A DNA stretch of 64,000 bases from Solenopsis invicta (lineage: Eukaryota > Arthropoda > Insecta > Hymenoptera > Formicidae): contig NC_052665.1 of assembly GCF_016802725.1 (NCBI RefSeq), positions 23,126,501-23,190,500 of the forward strand. The letters are read 5' to 3'. Made by a program: the position numbers and the translations under genes. The notes under the pieces are model-generated. The model worked only from the letters and a program-made list of their open reading frames with translations. It ran no database searches and was not told where the DNA came from. Below, piece after piece: positions 1 through 11,087 of this stretch. Positions within the stretch are counted from its first letter, which is position 1. Every line of letters begins with the position of its first letter.

Positions 1-777
1 TGCCAGCCCTCCATCTCCGTCACTACGTCTTTTAATTTTTCGAAATCCATGTAGTTCCCACGAGTAGCTAGGGAACGACAGGTCCGCCCACACAGAGCCC
101 CGCATGCGTGGGTAAGGCTATTACTTTGGGGTGTCGCCTGGTGCCCCAGAGGCATCGTTCAAGACACTGCTCCCTCAGTGCCACGCAGCCATCGCCACGA
201 TAGCTTACAGCTTGGCTTAGGGAGCTGGTCCGCGGTAGCGGCCTTCCTGACCCCACGCAGAATTTTACACCTGGGAGACCAGTTATAACCGCCACTGACT
301 GGAGGTACCCTAATCCCACGCAGGATTTTATCCCCTGGGGGACTCGGGCCCCTCCGGCCGTTCTCCTATCCGCCACCCGGAGACGCGCCCGGTAGGTAGC
401 TCAACCCCCGGGTGTCGGAGGTAAACACACCCAAAAATTCACAGACTTAAGTTAAAGGTTAACAGGATCGATATCACGATTCAGCAACCGAGATGGCCGT
501 AAAGAGGGCCTTAAAATTACAATTTCTTAAACACTAGTTGAATAAATTGAAAAAGTTTGTAACTAATGAGACCAGAACGCATGACTAAGCAAAGTATTGA
601 ATTAAACTAATGGAACGAGTATATGTTACAAGATAAATGACGCACCCTCAACACCTAGAGATTAAACACTCAGTGACAATTCAGAAAAATTCCGGGTATC
701 TTTGGTAGTCTAAACTTAAGTTAAGCAGTCACTATACACAAGAGAGTTCACACATCTTGAGTCCTGATACAGCTCTC
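1..777. other. Non-coding flank of the BEL/Pao element, possible 3' LTR region
   Basis: No convincing protein is encoded here. On the minus strand this stretch follows the end of BEL pol. A purine run and a TGTATCAGGACTC-like start near 772 (read on the minus strand) could be the polypurine tract and the 3' LTR start, but this is weak. A ~38-bp motif containing CCCACGCAG..ATTTTA occurs twice in tandem (about 243-280 and 307-344). I found no match to the putative 5' LTR near 13.6-13.98 kb, so the 3' LTR may lie outside the window or may have diverged. Confidence 0.35.
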
Positions 778-2032
778 CTACTGGGCGCCGCCCGCCATGG
801 AGGACTCAAATTGAGAAAACTTAACGAGTGTATGTTCGTGTACCGGCAGCAGAATGAGTCTGTTGAGGGGTCGCACTAACTCCGACGTCGATGAGCGGAT
901 GGTGGCGACTCTCATCAGCCCATCCTTCCCAGGATGAAGTTGCACCACTTTGGCCAGTGGCCACTTTGTTGGAGGAGCCAGCTTGTCCTTGAACAGGACC
1001 AAGTCTCCCACCTGAAGCTGCCGGTTTGGCTTAAGCCATTTTGTCCGCTGTTGCAGCTGAGCCAGGTAGTCCGACCGCCAGCGTCGCCAAAAGTGACTCC
1101 ACATCAGCCGAAGCGAATACCAGCCGGAACAGGGTTGCCCTGCCTGATCGGTCTCCGTGAAAGGTTCCGGGGGAGCAACCAGAGGCCTTCCGATGATAAA
1201 GGTGTCAGGGCTGAGGCATCGTTAGGATCCGAGCTAAGCGCGTTAATCGGCCGAGAGTTTAGACAGGCCTCTATACTAGCCAGCACGGACGTCAGTTGCT
1301 CGTATGTGAGCTTAGAGTCGCCAATGACTCTATAAAGATGGCGTTTCATCGACGTTAGACTCACAAATGACCCCAAAGTTTGGAGCTCGAGGGGGGATGT
1401 ATCGCCACTCCACTCCATCCGACGCCACGGCAGCCGCTACAGCTTGGCCGATGGCGGAGGTCTCCGAGAAGAGCCTGTGCAGTTCGGCCTCGCTGCTCTT
1501 GAAGGTGGTACCGTTGTCGGTGTAGATGACCCGACAGAGACCACGCCGGGCGGTAAAGCGACGGTATGCCGCATGCGTCGGTGGTCAATTCAGAGACCAG
1601 CTCCAGATGGATGGCCTTGACTACAAGGTACACAAACACCGCTACGTACTTTTTCGATGTCCTTTGACCTCGCCCGGGTGAAGCCTTTACCCAGAAGTAG
1701 TCGGCGAAGTCGACTCCAGAGTGCGCAAATGGTAGCGCCGGTTTAGCTCGGATGGCCAGCAGTGGTGCCATCTGCTGCTCGAGGGTGATGGCGTTGTGAC
1801 GCGCGCACCTGACGCAGCTCCGCACAATGCGTCGGATTGACGTGTTGGCGCGCAGGATCCAAAACCTCTGCAATAGATAGCTATGTACCAGACTGTAACC
1901 CCCATGGAGAGTAGAAATGTGAGCCTTGCGAATAAGGAGAGCGGTACCGTGATGGTCCTTGGGGAGAATGACAGAATGTTTCTTGGATTCCGAGAGGAAG
2001 GAGTTTTGCAGTCTGCCATCAACGCGGATCAA
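778..2032 (-). pseudogene. BEL/Pao integrase and pol C-terminal domain (broken)
   Basis: Three overlapping minus-strand frames form the 3' end of pol. Frame 2032-1361 has an H-H-C-C zinc-binding module (HISTLHGG, then CVRCARH) followed by the start of an integrase catalytic core (GVDFADYF, KAIHLELVSELTTDA). A frameshift leads into 1418-1104, which carries the rest of the core including CLNSRPI. Another shift leads into 1104-778, a DUF5641-like tail with GDLVLFKD and WPLAKVVQLHPG. The enzyme would insert retrotransposon cDNA into host DNA. At least two frameshifts make this copy inactive. Confidence 0.8.
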
Positions 2033-2204
2033 CCCATGAGTGTCGACAAATGGCAGAAGTCTACGAAGGGGGCTGCCAGATCAAACCTCCCTTCTCGAGG
2101 CCAGGCTCCGGAATTCTTTTGAGAACACCTCCATCTGCACCAGTCTGAGAAGTGTCGATGATCCGAAGGCCAGTTCCTGCGAGGACAGAAAGCCTCTGCG
2201 ACGA

Positions 2205-2960
2205 TCAGGTTTCGCCAGTTTCGAGTTGAGTCGCCAGCGGTGAACGTACGCAAGAATCGTCAAAGGACGAAAATTTCCGCAGCCAGTCGGAAAGTGGCAG
2301 GTCGGATCGAGTCAGCCAGACGTTAACTCGACCGCGCGATTCCAGTTCCGTGGCCTTAAGTACAGTTTTGGAGGGCCAATCGGTCTGTGGCCGAGTCAGC
2401 CATTCAGGCCCGCTCCACCAGATCTCGGATTCCTGCAGCTGTCGCGGGGTACCTCCTCTCGTAGCTAGGTCCGCGGGATTCTGAGCAGATTTGACGTGGT
2501 GCCAAACAGCAGCGAGGTGGAAATCTTGCTGACCCTGTTCGCCACGTATGCCTTCCACTTTGATGGATGCGATTGTAGCCAAGACAGAACTACTTGCGAG
2601 TCGCACCAGCAATGTATTTGCGCCGGTTGAGCTTCTAGTTGCGGCAGAGTGCCAGCGATCAGCCGCGCAAAAAGAGGAGCCCCACATAGCTCGAGTTTGG
2701 GAAGACTCACAGCCTTCAGAGGCGCCACCTTAGATTTGGCCATCATCAGTCGAGAGTGAGATGCTGCTGGTACCACGACGTAGAGGGTGGCTGCGAACGC
2801 ACGCTCAGAAGCGTCGCAGAAGCCCTGGAGATGCCACTCCATTGGTACCCAGCCAGCGTGGAATGTTTATGGTCTCCAGATCCGTCAGCTCCGTCCGGTA
2901 TGTAAGTCAGGACTGTGCAAGTCGACCTGGGACTCGAGCGTCCCAGTCTGCACTTTGAAG
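2205..2960 (-). pseudogene. BEL/Pao RNase H region (broken)
   Basis: Frame 2842-2465 reads GFCDASERAF, then KVAPLKAVSLPKLELCGA, then CWCDSQVVLSWLQSHP. This is the D..E..D pattern of the RNase H domain that follows reverse transcriptase in BEL/Pao pol. The next frame (2687-2205) continues with a linker containing NPADLATRG, typical of the RNase H to integrase connection. The change of frame near 2500-2690 and stops nearby show decay. The role would be degradation of RNA in RNA-DNA hybrids during cDNA synthesis. Confidence 0.75.
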
Positions 2961-3686
2961 CTACAGGCACTGGAGAAGCAGCTTCGCCCGTATGACCACT
3001 GGACTCACCCAGCCCACCGGGTCGAACAACGTGGCAATTTGAGACAAAATTGCGCGCTTTGTTAGTGCCGGAGGTGACGGCGGAAACCGCACCTCGAAGT
3101 TGAAGACGTCCGTGTGAGGCAGCCACTTCAGGCCCAAAGTCGAGACTGCGTCGCTTGCTGTGAGCTTCCTGTGATGCAGCGGCTCAGCTGTACCGAGAAG
3201 GTCGGCGTGAATGGCAGCCCACTTGTCCACCGCCATTCCCGAGGAGGATAGAATGCCAACAAGTTCCGTTCTAGCAGCTGCCGTTTTCTCGGGTGTGTCT
3301 CCCCCCGCCAAAAAATCGTCCACATAGCGATTTTTTCGGAGCAGCTTGGACTCGAGTGGGAAGCGATGCGCCTTCGCTTCGGCGAGGTCCAATAGACAGA
3401 CGTTGGCGTGAAACGGTGCAGAGGCGGTACCATATGTCACCGTGAGCAGGTGGTACGAAAGCAACGACGTCTCGGGTGAGAACCTCCAAAAGATGCGCTG
3501 CCAGACCAAATCCTGCCAGTGTATTAACATCTGGCAAAACGTTTTCACCACATCGCAGGTAAATGCATATCGGAAGAAGCACCATTTCAACAGCACGACC
3601 AATAGATCCTCCTGCAACTTAGGACCAGTATAAAACCTGAAATTAAGTGAGACGCCTACCGCGTCTTTCTGAGAGCCGTTAAACAC
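2961..3686 (-). pseudogene. BEL/Pao reverse transcriptase and A17-type region
   Basis: This 241-codon open segment carries reverse transcriptase motif A-like CDVVKTFCQM, then VTYGTASAPFHA, and the catalytic box RYVDDFLAGGD. It is followed by LTKRAILSQIATLFDP, the signature of the region annotated as Pao peptidase A17. It is only part of a much longer polyprotein and has no start of its own. The YVDD box is intact, but the polyprotein frame is lost on both sides. Confidence 0.85.
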
Positions 3687-4309
3687 GATTCAAATTTTGC
3701 CACAGTCCCTTTTGAAAACGGGGTGATGTGGCAGATAATAGGCTTGGGTTGTTGCCACCTCGCTCTCCGGAACCACCTCCATATGGCCGAGGTCGATGTA
3801 CTCGCGCATGAAGGCAGAGTATACTTATGCGACATCGGGTTGTTTGGCAAATCGACGTTTGAGACGCATCATGCAGGCCCGCGCCGTTGTGTCGATGCCA
3901 AAGAATTGAAGGGTTTTGGAGAAGGGCAGCCGTACAACGTAGCGGCCCTCTATGTTGCGGAAAGTCGTTTTCTTGAATTGGTCCCAACAGTCCTGGTCGC
4001 TCGGCGCCAGCTGATGCACACGCGGGACCTCCTCTGTCTCCCAGAATCTGGCCACGGCTTTACTAAGTTCATGGTCGACGGAGACGTGATGCACGGAAGT
4101 CCTCTTGCTGAGATCGTTGTTCGGTTCTGCGCTGCCCATGAGGACCCAACCGAAGACGGTCTCGTGCGCTATCGGGGCCTCAAGAGGATTGACAGCCTTC
4201 CGCACTCCAGGTAGCATAGCGGCGCCAAAGACTGCCGAGCTGAGGATGCAGTCCACTCTGCTGGGCGCTCCGTAGTGAGGGTCGGCTAGGTGAAGGCCGT
4301 CAAGATGGC
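3687..4309 (-). pseudogene. BEL/Pao pol, N-terminal part before reverse transcriptase
   Basis: The minus-strand frame shows HLDGLHLADPHYGAPSRVD, AVFGAAMLPG and FGWVLMGSAEP, then the run into the RT palm (VHQLAPSDQDCWDQF, RYVVRLPF). These are typical BEL/Pao pol sequences between the protease and RT. The open frame formally extends to 4451, but above 4309 it is only the antisense of LINE C1. A frameshift near 3825 moves the reading to 3850-3656. The TSD of C1 (4295-4309) lies at its upstream edge. Confidence 0.7.
4295..4309. repeat. Target-site duplication of LINE C1, left copy
   Basis: GGCCGTCAAGATGGC occurs here and again at 10968-10982 directly after the poly(A) of C1. The 15-bp exact match frames the LINE and proves insertion into the BEL element. 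Confidence 0.9.
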
Positions 4310-4321
4310 CCAGGCCAGTCC

Positions 4322-4674
4322 TGGTGGGGGGAGACCTCAATGCACACGCTGTGGATAGGGGCTGTCCCCGCACCGACACCAGAGGCCGCCTGGCCCGGGA
4401 CTTTGCGGCGGGGCTCGGCCTGGTACTCCTTAACCGAGGCCGGGTCAGCACCTACGTGGCAGCCAGGGGAGAGTCCATTGTCGATGTGACATGGGCCTCC
4501 CCCGGGGCCCTTAATAGGGTCAAAGGATGGAAAGTGGAGACCGGCTCCCTAGGAGAGACGTCTGATCACAGACTCATCTCCATGGAGCTGGTCTCCCTTT
4601 CCCCCCCACGGAGGTGCGTGAGCAACGCCGCCACAAACGTGATGAAAAACAATGGGTCCTGAGGAAACTCGACC
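4322..4674 (+). pseudogene. C1 ORF2 endonuclease fragment
   Basis: The frame reads GGDLNAHAVDRGCPRTD and later SDHRLISMELV, the central and C-terminal catalytic blocks of an APE-type LINE endonuclease (GGDLNAH, SDH). The N-terminal third is missing because the insertion is 5'-truncated. A frameshift in a C run near 4600-4610 breaks the frame before the hAT insertion site. Confidence 0.8.
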
Positions 4675-4826
4675 CAGTGATGTGAGACGGCCCGACTTTT
4701 CTCGCGCGTGCGCGGCCATGACGTCACATAGCAACGACGTCTTATGTTTCGGCCGTTATGGGTGCAAGAGACAGAAAAGAGGCTACATCTACAACTTTTT
4801 GGTAAGTTAACATTAATATTTACGTA

Positions 4827-6818
4827 ATGGATCGCAATATAGAAGAAGAACCGGTTAATAAAAAACGTAAAATTACAGTTTTTCAACATTCTTGGCTAGA
4901 TGAAAATATTTTTAAAGGATGGTTAACTCCTCATCCTGAAATAAAAGATAAAGCGCTTTGTATTGCATGCAATAAGACCATGAGATGCATGAAAATAGAT
5001 TTAGTTAAGCACTCGCAGACGGTCAGACATAACAAAAATGTAAATTCTTCTGATTTTAAAGCCACCGATAACGTTAATAATAATTTATCGCATAAAGACG
5101 AGGTTAAAAGCGCGGAAATTATATTGTCAGCGTTTTTTGCAGAACATAACGTAGCTTTTTGTGCCGCGGATCATTTAATTCCGGTATTTAAAAGAGTTGG
5201 CGCCCGAGATCCCGTTGTGCAAGATCTTTCACTTGCTCGAAATAAGTGTGCAAATGTTGTAAAAAATATTCTTGCAAAACGCGAAATCGAAAAAATTGTG
5301 CAATGTTTACAAACATGTAGATTTTCCATTTTGATCGATGAAAGTACAGATATAACAGATATTAAAGTAATGTGTATACTTGTTCAATATGTTTCGCCTT
5401 TAAATAAAAAACTCACGACTCAATTATTAACATTATTGCCGTTAGATGCTACTGATTGTTCCGCGAGTAAAATTTTTGAACTATTTAAAAAATTTTTTGA
5501 AGAAAAAGAAATTCCGATTAAAAATATTGTTGGAGTGGCATGCGACAATGCATCCGTTATGATTGGATGTAATAATTCTTTTATGACACATTTAAAATTA
5601 GAGGTACCAGAATTAATAACGTTAAATTGCATTTGCCATTCATCCGCGCTTATAGCTAGTAAAGCTTGTGTAAAATTACCATCTTCTTGCGAAAGTTTAA
5701 TTAGAGGAGTTGCCACTTATATTTCGGGCAGTGCAAAGAGATGCGCAGTTCTGGGCGAATTTCAAGAATTTTTTGAAGTACAAAAATGTAAGATGTTGAA
5801 ATTATCAGAAACAAGGTGGCTATGTTTACATCAATGTGTTATTAGACTTTTAGATAACTGGGAAGTTTTAAAAAGTTATTTTATTTTAGCGACAGTAGAA
5901 GATAAATTAAAATCTGCCCAAGTTATTTTAGACCATTTAAATGATGATGCAATCAAAGCATATATGTTATTTTTAAAATATTCATTAAATTTTTTCAATA
6001 CTTTTAATGCTTTATTTCAATCGCGTGATATTTTAATACATAAATTATTTGAAAGTAGCCGACGATTAATTAAGTATATAGCTTTAAATTTTATTAAACC
6101 TGAAATTTTGACAGATATTGCTAATTTAGATATTAATAATAAAAATAATTTTAGAGAAAAAGTTAATGTAGGACCGGAATGCGAGAGCTTCTTAGAAACA
6201 TTATCTGCGGAATGCGCACAACAGATTAGATTGAACTGTTTAGAATTTTACATTACTGCGGTTCGAGAAATGCTTAAACGTTTGCCTTTTAAAGATAAAC
6301 TTTTCCAACAATTAACTTTTTTAGATCCTAAAGTTGCATTGTATGACGAAGGTAGATTAGAGGTTGAAGACTTAACTTTTATCGCGAAACGGGTAGACCA
6401 TAATATCGATATAACTAAATTAGCTTTCGAGTGGCTTATTTTACCAACAAGTTTTAATGATCAAGAAAAAAAAGAGTTAGCTTGCTTAAAAATTGATGAA
6501 ATGTGGCAAAAGATATTAGAATTTCAAAATTTCGATGGGGAAAAGATGTTTCCAAATTTAGAATCATTAGTCGAAATAGTTCTTTCTTTTCCTCACTCAA
6601 ATGCCGAGGCCGAACGAATATTTTCCATTGTAACCGATGTAAAAAATAAAAAAAGAAACCGATTAGCTAATGATACAGTCTCTTCAATTTGCGTTGTTCG
6701 ATCCAGTTTTCAATCGCAAAATATTAATTGTACAAATTTTCAAGTTGACTCAAGGCATCTCGAACTGCATAATGCAGAAAATTTATATGGAAAGAAATGT
6801 ACATCTGATGGTACTTAA
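4827..6818 (+). CDS. hAT-family transposase, 663 aa, open frame
   Basis: The protein would excise and integrate the element in the nucleus. The N-terminus has a BED-like zinc-binding pattern (CIACNKTM near residue 46, then HSQTVRH near 61-67). An RNase H-like fold is suggested by ILIDESTDITD (about 167-177), CDNASVM (about 240) and the conserved SETRW (about 327). The C-terminus has the hAT dimerisation signature SNAEAERIFS (about 590-599). The first ATG is used; it lies 152 bp inside the left end. The gene is AT-rich and lysine-rich, unlike the GC-rich LINE around it, as expected for an inserted element. I see no stop or frameshift; activity is inferred, not shown. Confidence 0.9.
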   Translation: MDRNIEEEPVNKKRKITVFQHSWLDENIFKGWLTPHPEIKDKALCIACNKTMRCMKIDLVKHSQTVRHNKNVNSSDFKATDNVNNNLSHKDEVKSAEIILSAFFAEHNVAFCAADHLIPVFKRVGARDPVVQDLSLARNKCANVVKNILAKREIEKIVQCLQTCRFSILIDESTDITDIKVMCILVQYVSPLNKKLTTQLLTLLPLDATDCSASKIFELFKKFFEEKEIPIKNIVGVACDNASVMIGCNNSFMTHLKLEVPELITLNCICHSSALIASKACVKLPSSCESLIRGVATYISGSAKRCAVLGEFQEFFEVQKCKMLKLSETRWLCLHQCVIRLLDNWEVLKSYFILATVEDKLKSAQVILDHLNDDAIKAYMLFLKYSLNFFNTFNALFQSRDILIHKLFESSRRLIKYIALNFIKPEILTDIANLDINNKNNFREKVNVGPECESFLETLSAECAQQIRLNCLEFYITAVREMLKRLPFKDKLFQQLTFLDPKVALYDEGRLEVEDLTFIAKRVDHNIDITKLAFEWLILPTSFNDQEKKELACLKIDEMWQKILEFQNFDGEKMFPNLESLVEIVLSFPHSNAEAERIFSIVTDVKNKKRNRLANDTVSSICVVRSSFQSQNINCTNFQVDSRHLELHNAENLYGKKCTSDGT

Positions 6819-7392
6819 TATAATTTCTGATTTTTTTGCTTTTTTATTTATATTATTTTGCATATAATTTTTAATTTTTTAATGTCATCTAGCCAATTTT
6901 TTTTCCATACGTGCAATATATGTGTGTTATTAATTGTTTTTTTATTTTTCATATTTTTTTTTATTTGATTTAATTTTGTTTTAAAATGTGCAATACAAAT
7001 AAATGTACAAATTTTATTTTTTTAATTATTATATAAGTAAAAAGTAGTGTTCAATAGATATTAGAATAATTATAATTAGATTATAGTAGAATAATATTTA
7101 GGTTAGTATTACTGTGATTATTTGTGATAGTCATTAATTTTAACACATTTTTTTTAAAATTAATTAATGTATTTTTAACATGTATATATACAATTACATT
7201 ATAACTTTAGCATATTAAGTTTTGAATTTCACGAGTTTATTTTTGTTTTATGAATACTGGTAAGGTTTTTGGCAGTTTTCCTTACCCTTGCAACAAATGT
7301 TGGTATTCTATAATTTTTCTGCCAAATAAAGTATTTTATTTTGTTATTATAAATATATCTTGTGTAAAATTATTTTAATCCTTCCTTCAGTT

Positions 7393-7427
<35 letters not shown>

Positions 7428-7725
7428 ATATATATACATACATACATACATATATATATATATTTTTTTTTACATACAAATATATAATTATTATACATAT
7501 ATATAACACATTTTTAATAATTATAATTTTTTGTAATTTTAATAATTGTAATTTTAAATAATTTTAATAATTTTAATTTTTAATAATTTTAATAATTGTT
7601 AATTTAATATAATAAACATTTTTCTCATATTATAAAAATTTTGCTTTTAAATTACAAAAAATTATGTACGGGTGCCAATGGTACATCTTTTTCTCTGTAG
7701 CGATACCTCAGTGATACTACATTCA
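6819..7725. other. hAT 3' non-coding part with simple repeats
   Basis: Very AT-rich sequence between the transposase stop and the right terminal inverted repeat. It contains a (CT)n run at about 7397-7425 followed by TACATA/TA-type repeats to about 7500, then runs of TTTTAATAAT. An inner copy of the end motif (CTCAGTGATACTA) occurs at about 7708. I see no gene. Confidence 0.75.
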
Positions 7726-7774
7726 CCGCGCACGCGCGAGAAAAGTCGGGCCATCTCTCATCACTGACTCGACC

Positions 7775-10200
7775 CCGAAGACCTCGAGGTCAGTCTCCTC
7801 GCCTGCACTTGGCCGGAGAGAGGAGCTGACCTCGGAGCCAAGGAGGAGGCGGAGCGCCAGTGCACGATGATGTCGCGCGCATGCGACGCCTCCATGCCCC
7901 GCAGCAGACCAATGGCAAAGCCGTGTCGCCTATTGGTGGTCTGCAGAACTCGCCGAACTGAGGCGGGCTACCGTGGGCGCCAGGCGGGCCAAGCAACGGG
8001 GCATGGAGGACGCGTTGAATAACGCCGCGGCGATTCTCAGGAAAGCCAGAAAGACCCTGAGGACCGCCATAGCGCGAGCGAACGCCGCGGCCTGGGAAGA
8101 GTTGCTCTCCGAGCTGGATTGCGACCCATAGGGGAGACCGTACAAAATCGTGACGAAAAGGCTCCGCCCGTGGGCGCCCCCAGTCTCGGAGACGCTGGAC
8201 CCCCAGTTCCTCGGAACGGTGGTGGACACATTGTTCCCAACCAGGGGGAGGGACATTCCGGAGAAGACCGGCCCTCCCCCAAAATGGACCGTGGAACTGG
8301 AAGTGTCCAGACATGAGATGATCGCGGCTTTTGCCCGCATAACTGGAAAAAAAGCGAAGGCGCCCGGGCCGGACGGAATACACATCAAGGTCTGGGCCTG
8401 GGCGTTTTCGATAATAGGGGAGGCACTTCGTGTCACGTACACGAAGTGCCTCCGAGAAGGAACTTTCCCCAGGAGGTGGAAGAGGGCCTGGCTTGTCCTC
8501 CTCAAAAAGATGGGCAAGCCAGCGGAGAGTCCCTCCGCGTATAGGCCCCTATGTATGCTGGATGATGCGGGCAAGATTTATGAACGAATCATCGCCAACC
8601 GCATCATCCGGCATATGTCCCGGAATGGTCCCGAATTGTCCCCCGAACAATACGGATTCCGAGAGGCGAGATCGACCGTCAATGCCATAAAGCAGGTCCG
8701 ATCCCTCTCGGAATCCATCACGGGGTATGGGGAGGTGGCGTTGGCGATATCCTTGGAACGCCTTTAACAGTATCCCGTGGGGCGAGGTGGTGGCTGCGCT
8801 CGGCGAACATTTTCGCCTGCCGCCCTACCTCGCCTCCATTGTTCGGGATTACTTCCGGAACAGGGTGCTGGAGTTCCGGGACAAAACCGGACTCCAGCAG
8901 CGAAGGGACATGTCGTGTGGCGTTCCGCAGGGGTCCGTGCTAGGCCCTCTGCTGTGGAACGCCACATACGACAAAGTGCTCCGTGCGGCCCTCCCCCCTG
9001 GCTGCCACGTCGTCGGTTATGCGGATCACACGTTCGTGGTAGCCCAGGGAGCCTCCTGGGTGATGGCGATTGCCATGGGCAATTGGGCGGTGAACTGTGT
9101 CGTCGGCTCCATCAAGAGCCTGGGCCTGAGGGTGGCCCCGGAGAAGACGGAAGTCATCTTTTTCAATAATGGCTCTTCCCGCGTACCGCCCCGGGCCTTC
9201 GTCCGGGTGGACAACACCCGGGTCCGAGTGGGGGCAACCCTAAAATATTTAGGGTTGCAATTGGACGGTCGCTGGGCCTTTGTCGAGCATTTCGACAAAT
9301 TGGCCCAGCGATTGGGCGGGAGGACGGATGCCCTCCTGGGGTTGATGCCCAACCTCCGAGGTCCGAGAGACGGTGCGAGGCGCGCGTACGCCTACGCGGT
9401 CATGGCTGGGGCTCTGTATGGAGCCACAGTCTGGTTCCGCGAGGCGCTGGCCAGCCGCCGCATACGGGACGTGCTGCACGTTGTGCAGCGGGGGCTAGCA
9501 TGAAGGATAGTGCGCGCGTACCGCACCGCCCCTAGCGCGGCGACCATGGTACTGGCGGGGCTCCCCCCGGCGGAATTCACGGCTCTGGTTTGGTCATACG
9601 CCAGAGCGAAAGTCGTCCGCCTGCAAGGGGGAGTGGTTACCCCCAGGGTCGCCGCGCTATTACGGGAAAGAGGACGCCGGCGGGTCACGAAGGCTTGGCG
9701 AGAGAGCCTCGCCAACGACCCGCTGGCGGCAGGATCTCGGAGGCCGTCCTACCCCACTTGGACGAATGGATGGGCCGCCCTTGGGGTGGCTTGTCCTACC
9801 GGACGACACAGATACTCACCGGGCATGGCTGCTTCGGTGAGTACCTGTGCAGGATACGCAAAGAGCCGACGACGCAGTGTCACCATTGTAAGGCTGACCG
9901 GGACTCCGCGCAGCACACGCTGAAAGACTGTCCAGCGTGGGAAGAGCTGCGCGGAGCCCTGCGAGAAGAAATAGGTGAGGACCTCTCCCTGCGGGCCATC
10001 ATTAGCCAGATGGTCAGCAGGGAGAGGGCATGGGTCGCGGTCTCCTTCTGCGAGCAAGTAATGCGGCAGAAGGAGGAGGCCAAATTAATAAGGGAGAGGA
10101 GGCCGGGGGGACGTATGCTCCCTGGCGAAGACAACGGCGACAGGGGCGATGGGGACGGGGGCCATGACCCACCTTGGCTCCCTCCCCGGCCGCCCCGTAG
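7775..10200 (+). pseudogene. C1 ORF2 reverse transcriptase and C-terminal zinc finger (broken)
   Basis: Frame 8150-8767 holds the RT fingers (KAPGPDGIHIKV, YRPLCMLDDAGKIYERIIANR, GFREARSTVNAI). A frameshift near 8750 leads to 8727-9503 with AFNSIPWGEVV, SCGVPQGSVLGPLLWN and the active-site box GYADHTFV. The second Asp of YADD is changed to His, so catalysis should be lost. The thumb follows, and another shift leads to 9590-10200 with a C-terminal CCHC-type finger (CHHCKADRDSAQHTLKDC). The order and motifs match R1-clade ORF2. There are stop codons at about 8130 and 9500. Confidence 0.85.
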
Positions 10201-10967
10201 AAGAAGGCCTGCCCCCCGCCCCCCGGGCCCTCGTGGCCCGTCTGCCAAAAGGCGGCGTGGGGGTGGGCGATTAGTAGCTGTCGCCCTCTCCCTCCCCACA
10301 ATTGAGGAGGAGGGGAGGACAGCGCCAATGTTGAGAGGAGGTGACCCTCTTCCCCTGCGGCTGACGGCCCCGCTTTCGGGACGCGCAGCCGCGAGAGGAG
10401 GGCCCCTCACATTGGTGGTGAGCCCGGCAAGGCAGATCCGACCTGACGGTTTGGGCGGAGTGACCCTGCGATATAACGCGGAGTCGCTCCCCCCACTGCC
10501 TCGCCGGGGTGGGTGGAGAAGGAAAGATCTTCTCTCCCCCCCCCCCCTTCCAGGGTAGTAGGGAGGACCGCGCCGCAGTCAGCGCGGCGCGAAGAGGCCC
10601 GGGGTTACGGCGGGGGCCGGATATCCCGGGCTTTACCCCCGAAACATCAGGGGAAGAGGCGGGGGGGGGATGGTGTCCCCCTCCTCCGACCTAGGACAGA
10701 CTAGGCCCTAAGCCTTGCCAGGTGCGTCCATCATCAGGACGCACCTGGCGCGCCGAGTCGGCCCAGGCCGATCGGGTCTGGGGGGTTCCGGAAGTATGCT
10801 GCACGCGTTCCCGGAGCCCCCCAGTCATGGACCAGGGCAGGACACCCGGAGAGGTTTTAGTGGGTATGTCCCCGCCGACACGAAGAGCCCCACATAACTA
10901 TCAGGCCTCCTCCGGGGCCTGGGGTATGCGGTAACGCATTTCCTCTCCGTTACTAAAAAAAAAAAAA
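10200..10967 (+). other. C1 3' UTR and poly(A)
   Basis: GC-rich non-coding tail collinear with C2 31990-32790 and with C3. It holds a stem-loop at 10717-10749 and the GGTTTTAGTGGGTA motif at about 10851-10864. The terminal GCATTTCC box lies at about 10936, before the poly(A) at 10955-10967. Confidence 0.8.
10717..10749 (+). other. 3' UTR stem-loop of LINE family C
   Basis: GCCAGGTGCGTCC and GGACGCACCTGGC form a perfect 13-bp stem with a 7-nt loop. Copies C2 (32531-32562) and C3 (52279-52310) have the same stem with paired changes (A-T to G-C and T-A to C-G). This supports a conserved RNA structure, possibly used for RT recognition. Confidence 0.7.
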
Positions 10968-10982
10968 GGCCGTCAAGATGGC
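10968..10982. repeat. Target-site duplication of LINE C1, right copy
   Basis: This is an exact repeat of 4295-4309, directly after the poly(A) of C1. BEL pol and gag sequence resumes on the minus strand immediately beyond it. Confidence 0.9.
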
Positions 10983-11087
10983 TCCACCTCTCCTGAGGCT
11001 TGACTCGCCGTTTGGGCACCAGATTGGAGACCTTCTTCAACACCAGAGCTGGAAACTTAAGTGAAAAATTAGCGTCTTGTTGCGATT

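Larger units (their letters stand above)
4675..7766 (+). mobile_element. hAT DNA transposon, apparently complete
   Basis: This 3092-bp element is flanked by the 8-bp duplication ACTCGACC (4667-4674 and 7767-7774), the TSD length expected for hAT. It has ~41-bp terminal inverted repeats (4675-4715 and 7726-7766) that begin CAGTGATG and differ at only about two positions. The uninterrupted equivalents in C2 and C3 read straight through the insertion point, which fixes the boundaries. It carries one long transposase gene and an AT-rich 3' part. High TIR identity and an open frame suggest a fairly young insertion. Confidence 0.93.
4310..10967 (+). mobile_element. R1-like LINE, copy C1, 5'-truncated, with nested hAT
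   Basis: The element begins inside the ORF2 endonuclease (GGDLNAHAV) and ends in a 13-A tail at 10955-10967. Its sequence is collinear with copies C2 (26611-32790) and C3 (52046-60036), which supply the missing 5' part. The hAT at 4675-7766 interrupts it between endonuclease and reverse transcriptase. The 3' UTR (about 10200-10950) contains the stem-loop at 10717-10749 and ends with the GCATTTCC box seen in all C copies. Confidence 0.88.

Noticed and set aside
68..376. 102-codon plus-strand open frame
   Set aside because: It reads through a GC-rich tandem motif, has no family similarity I can see, and lies in the non-coding end of the BEL element.
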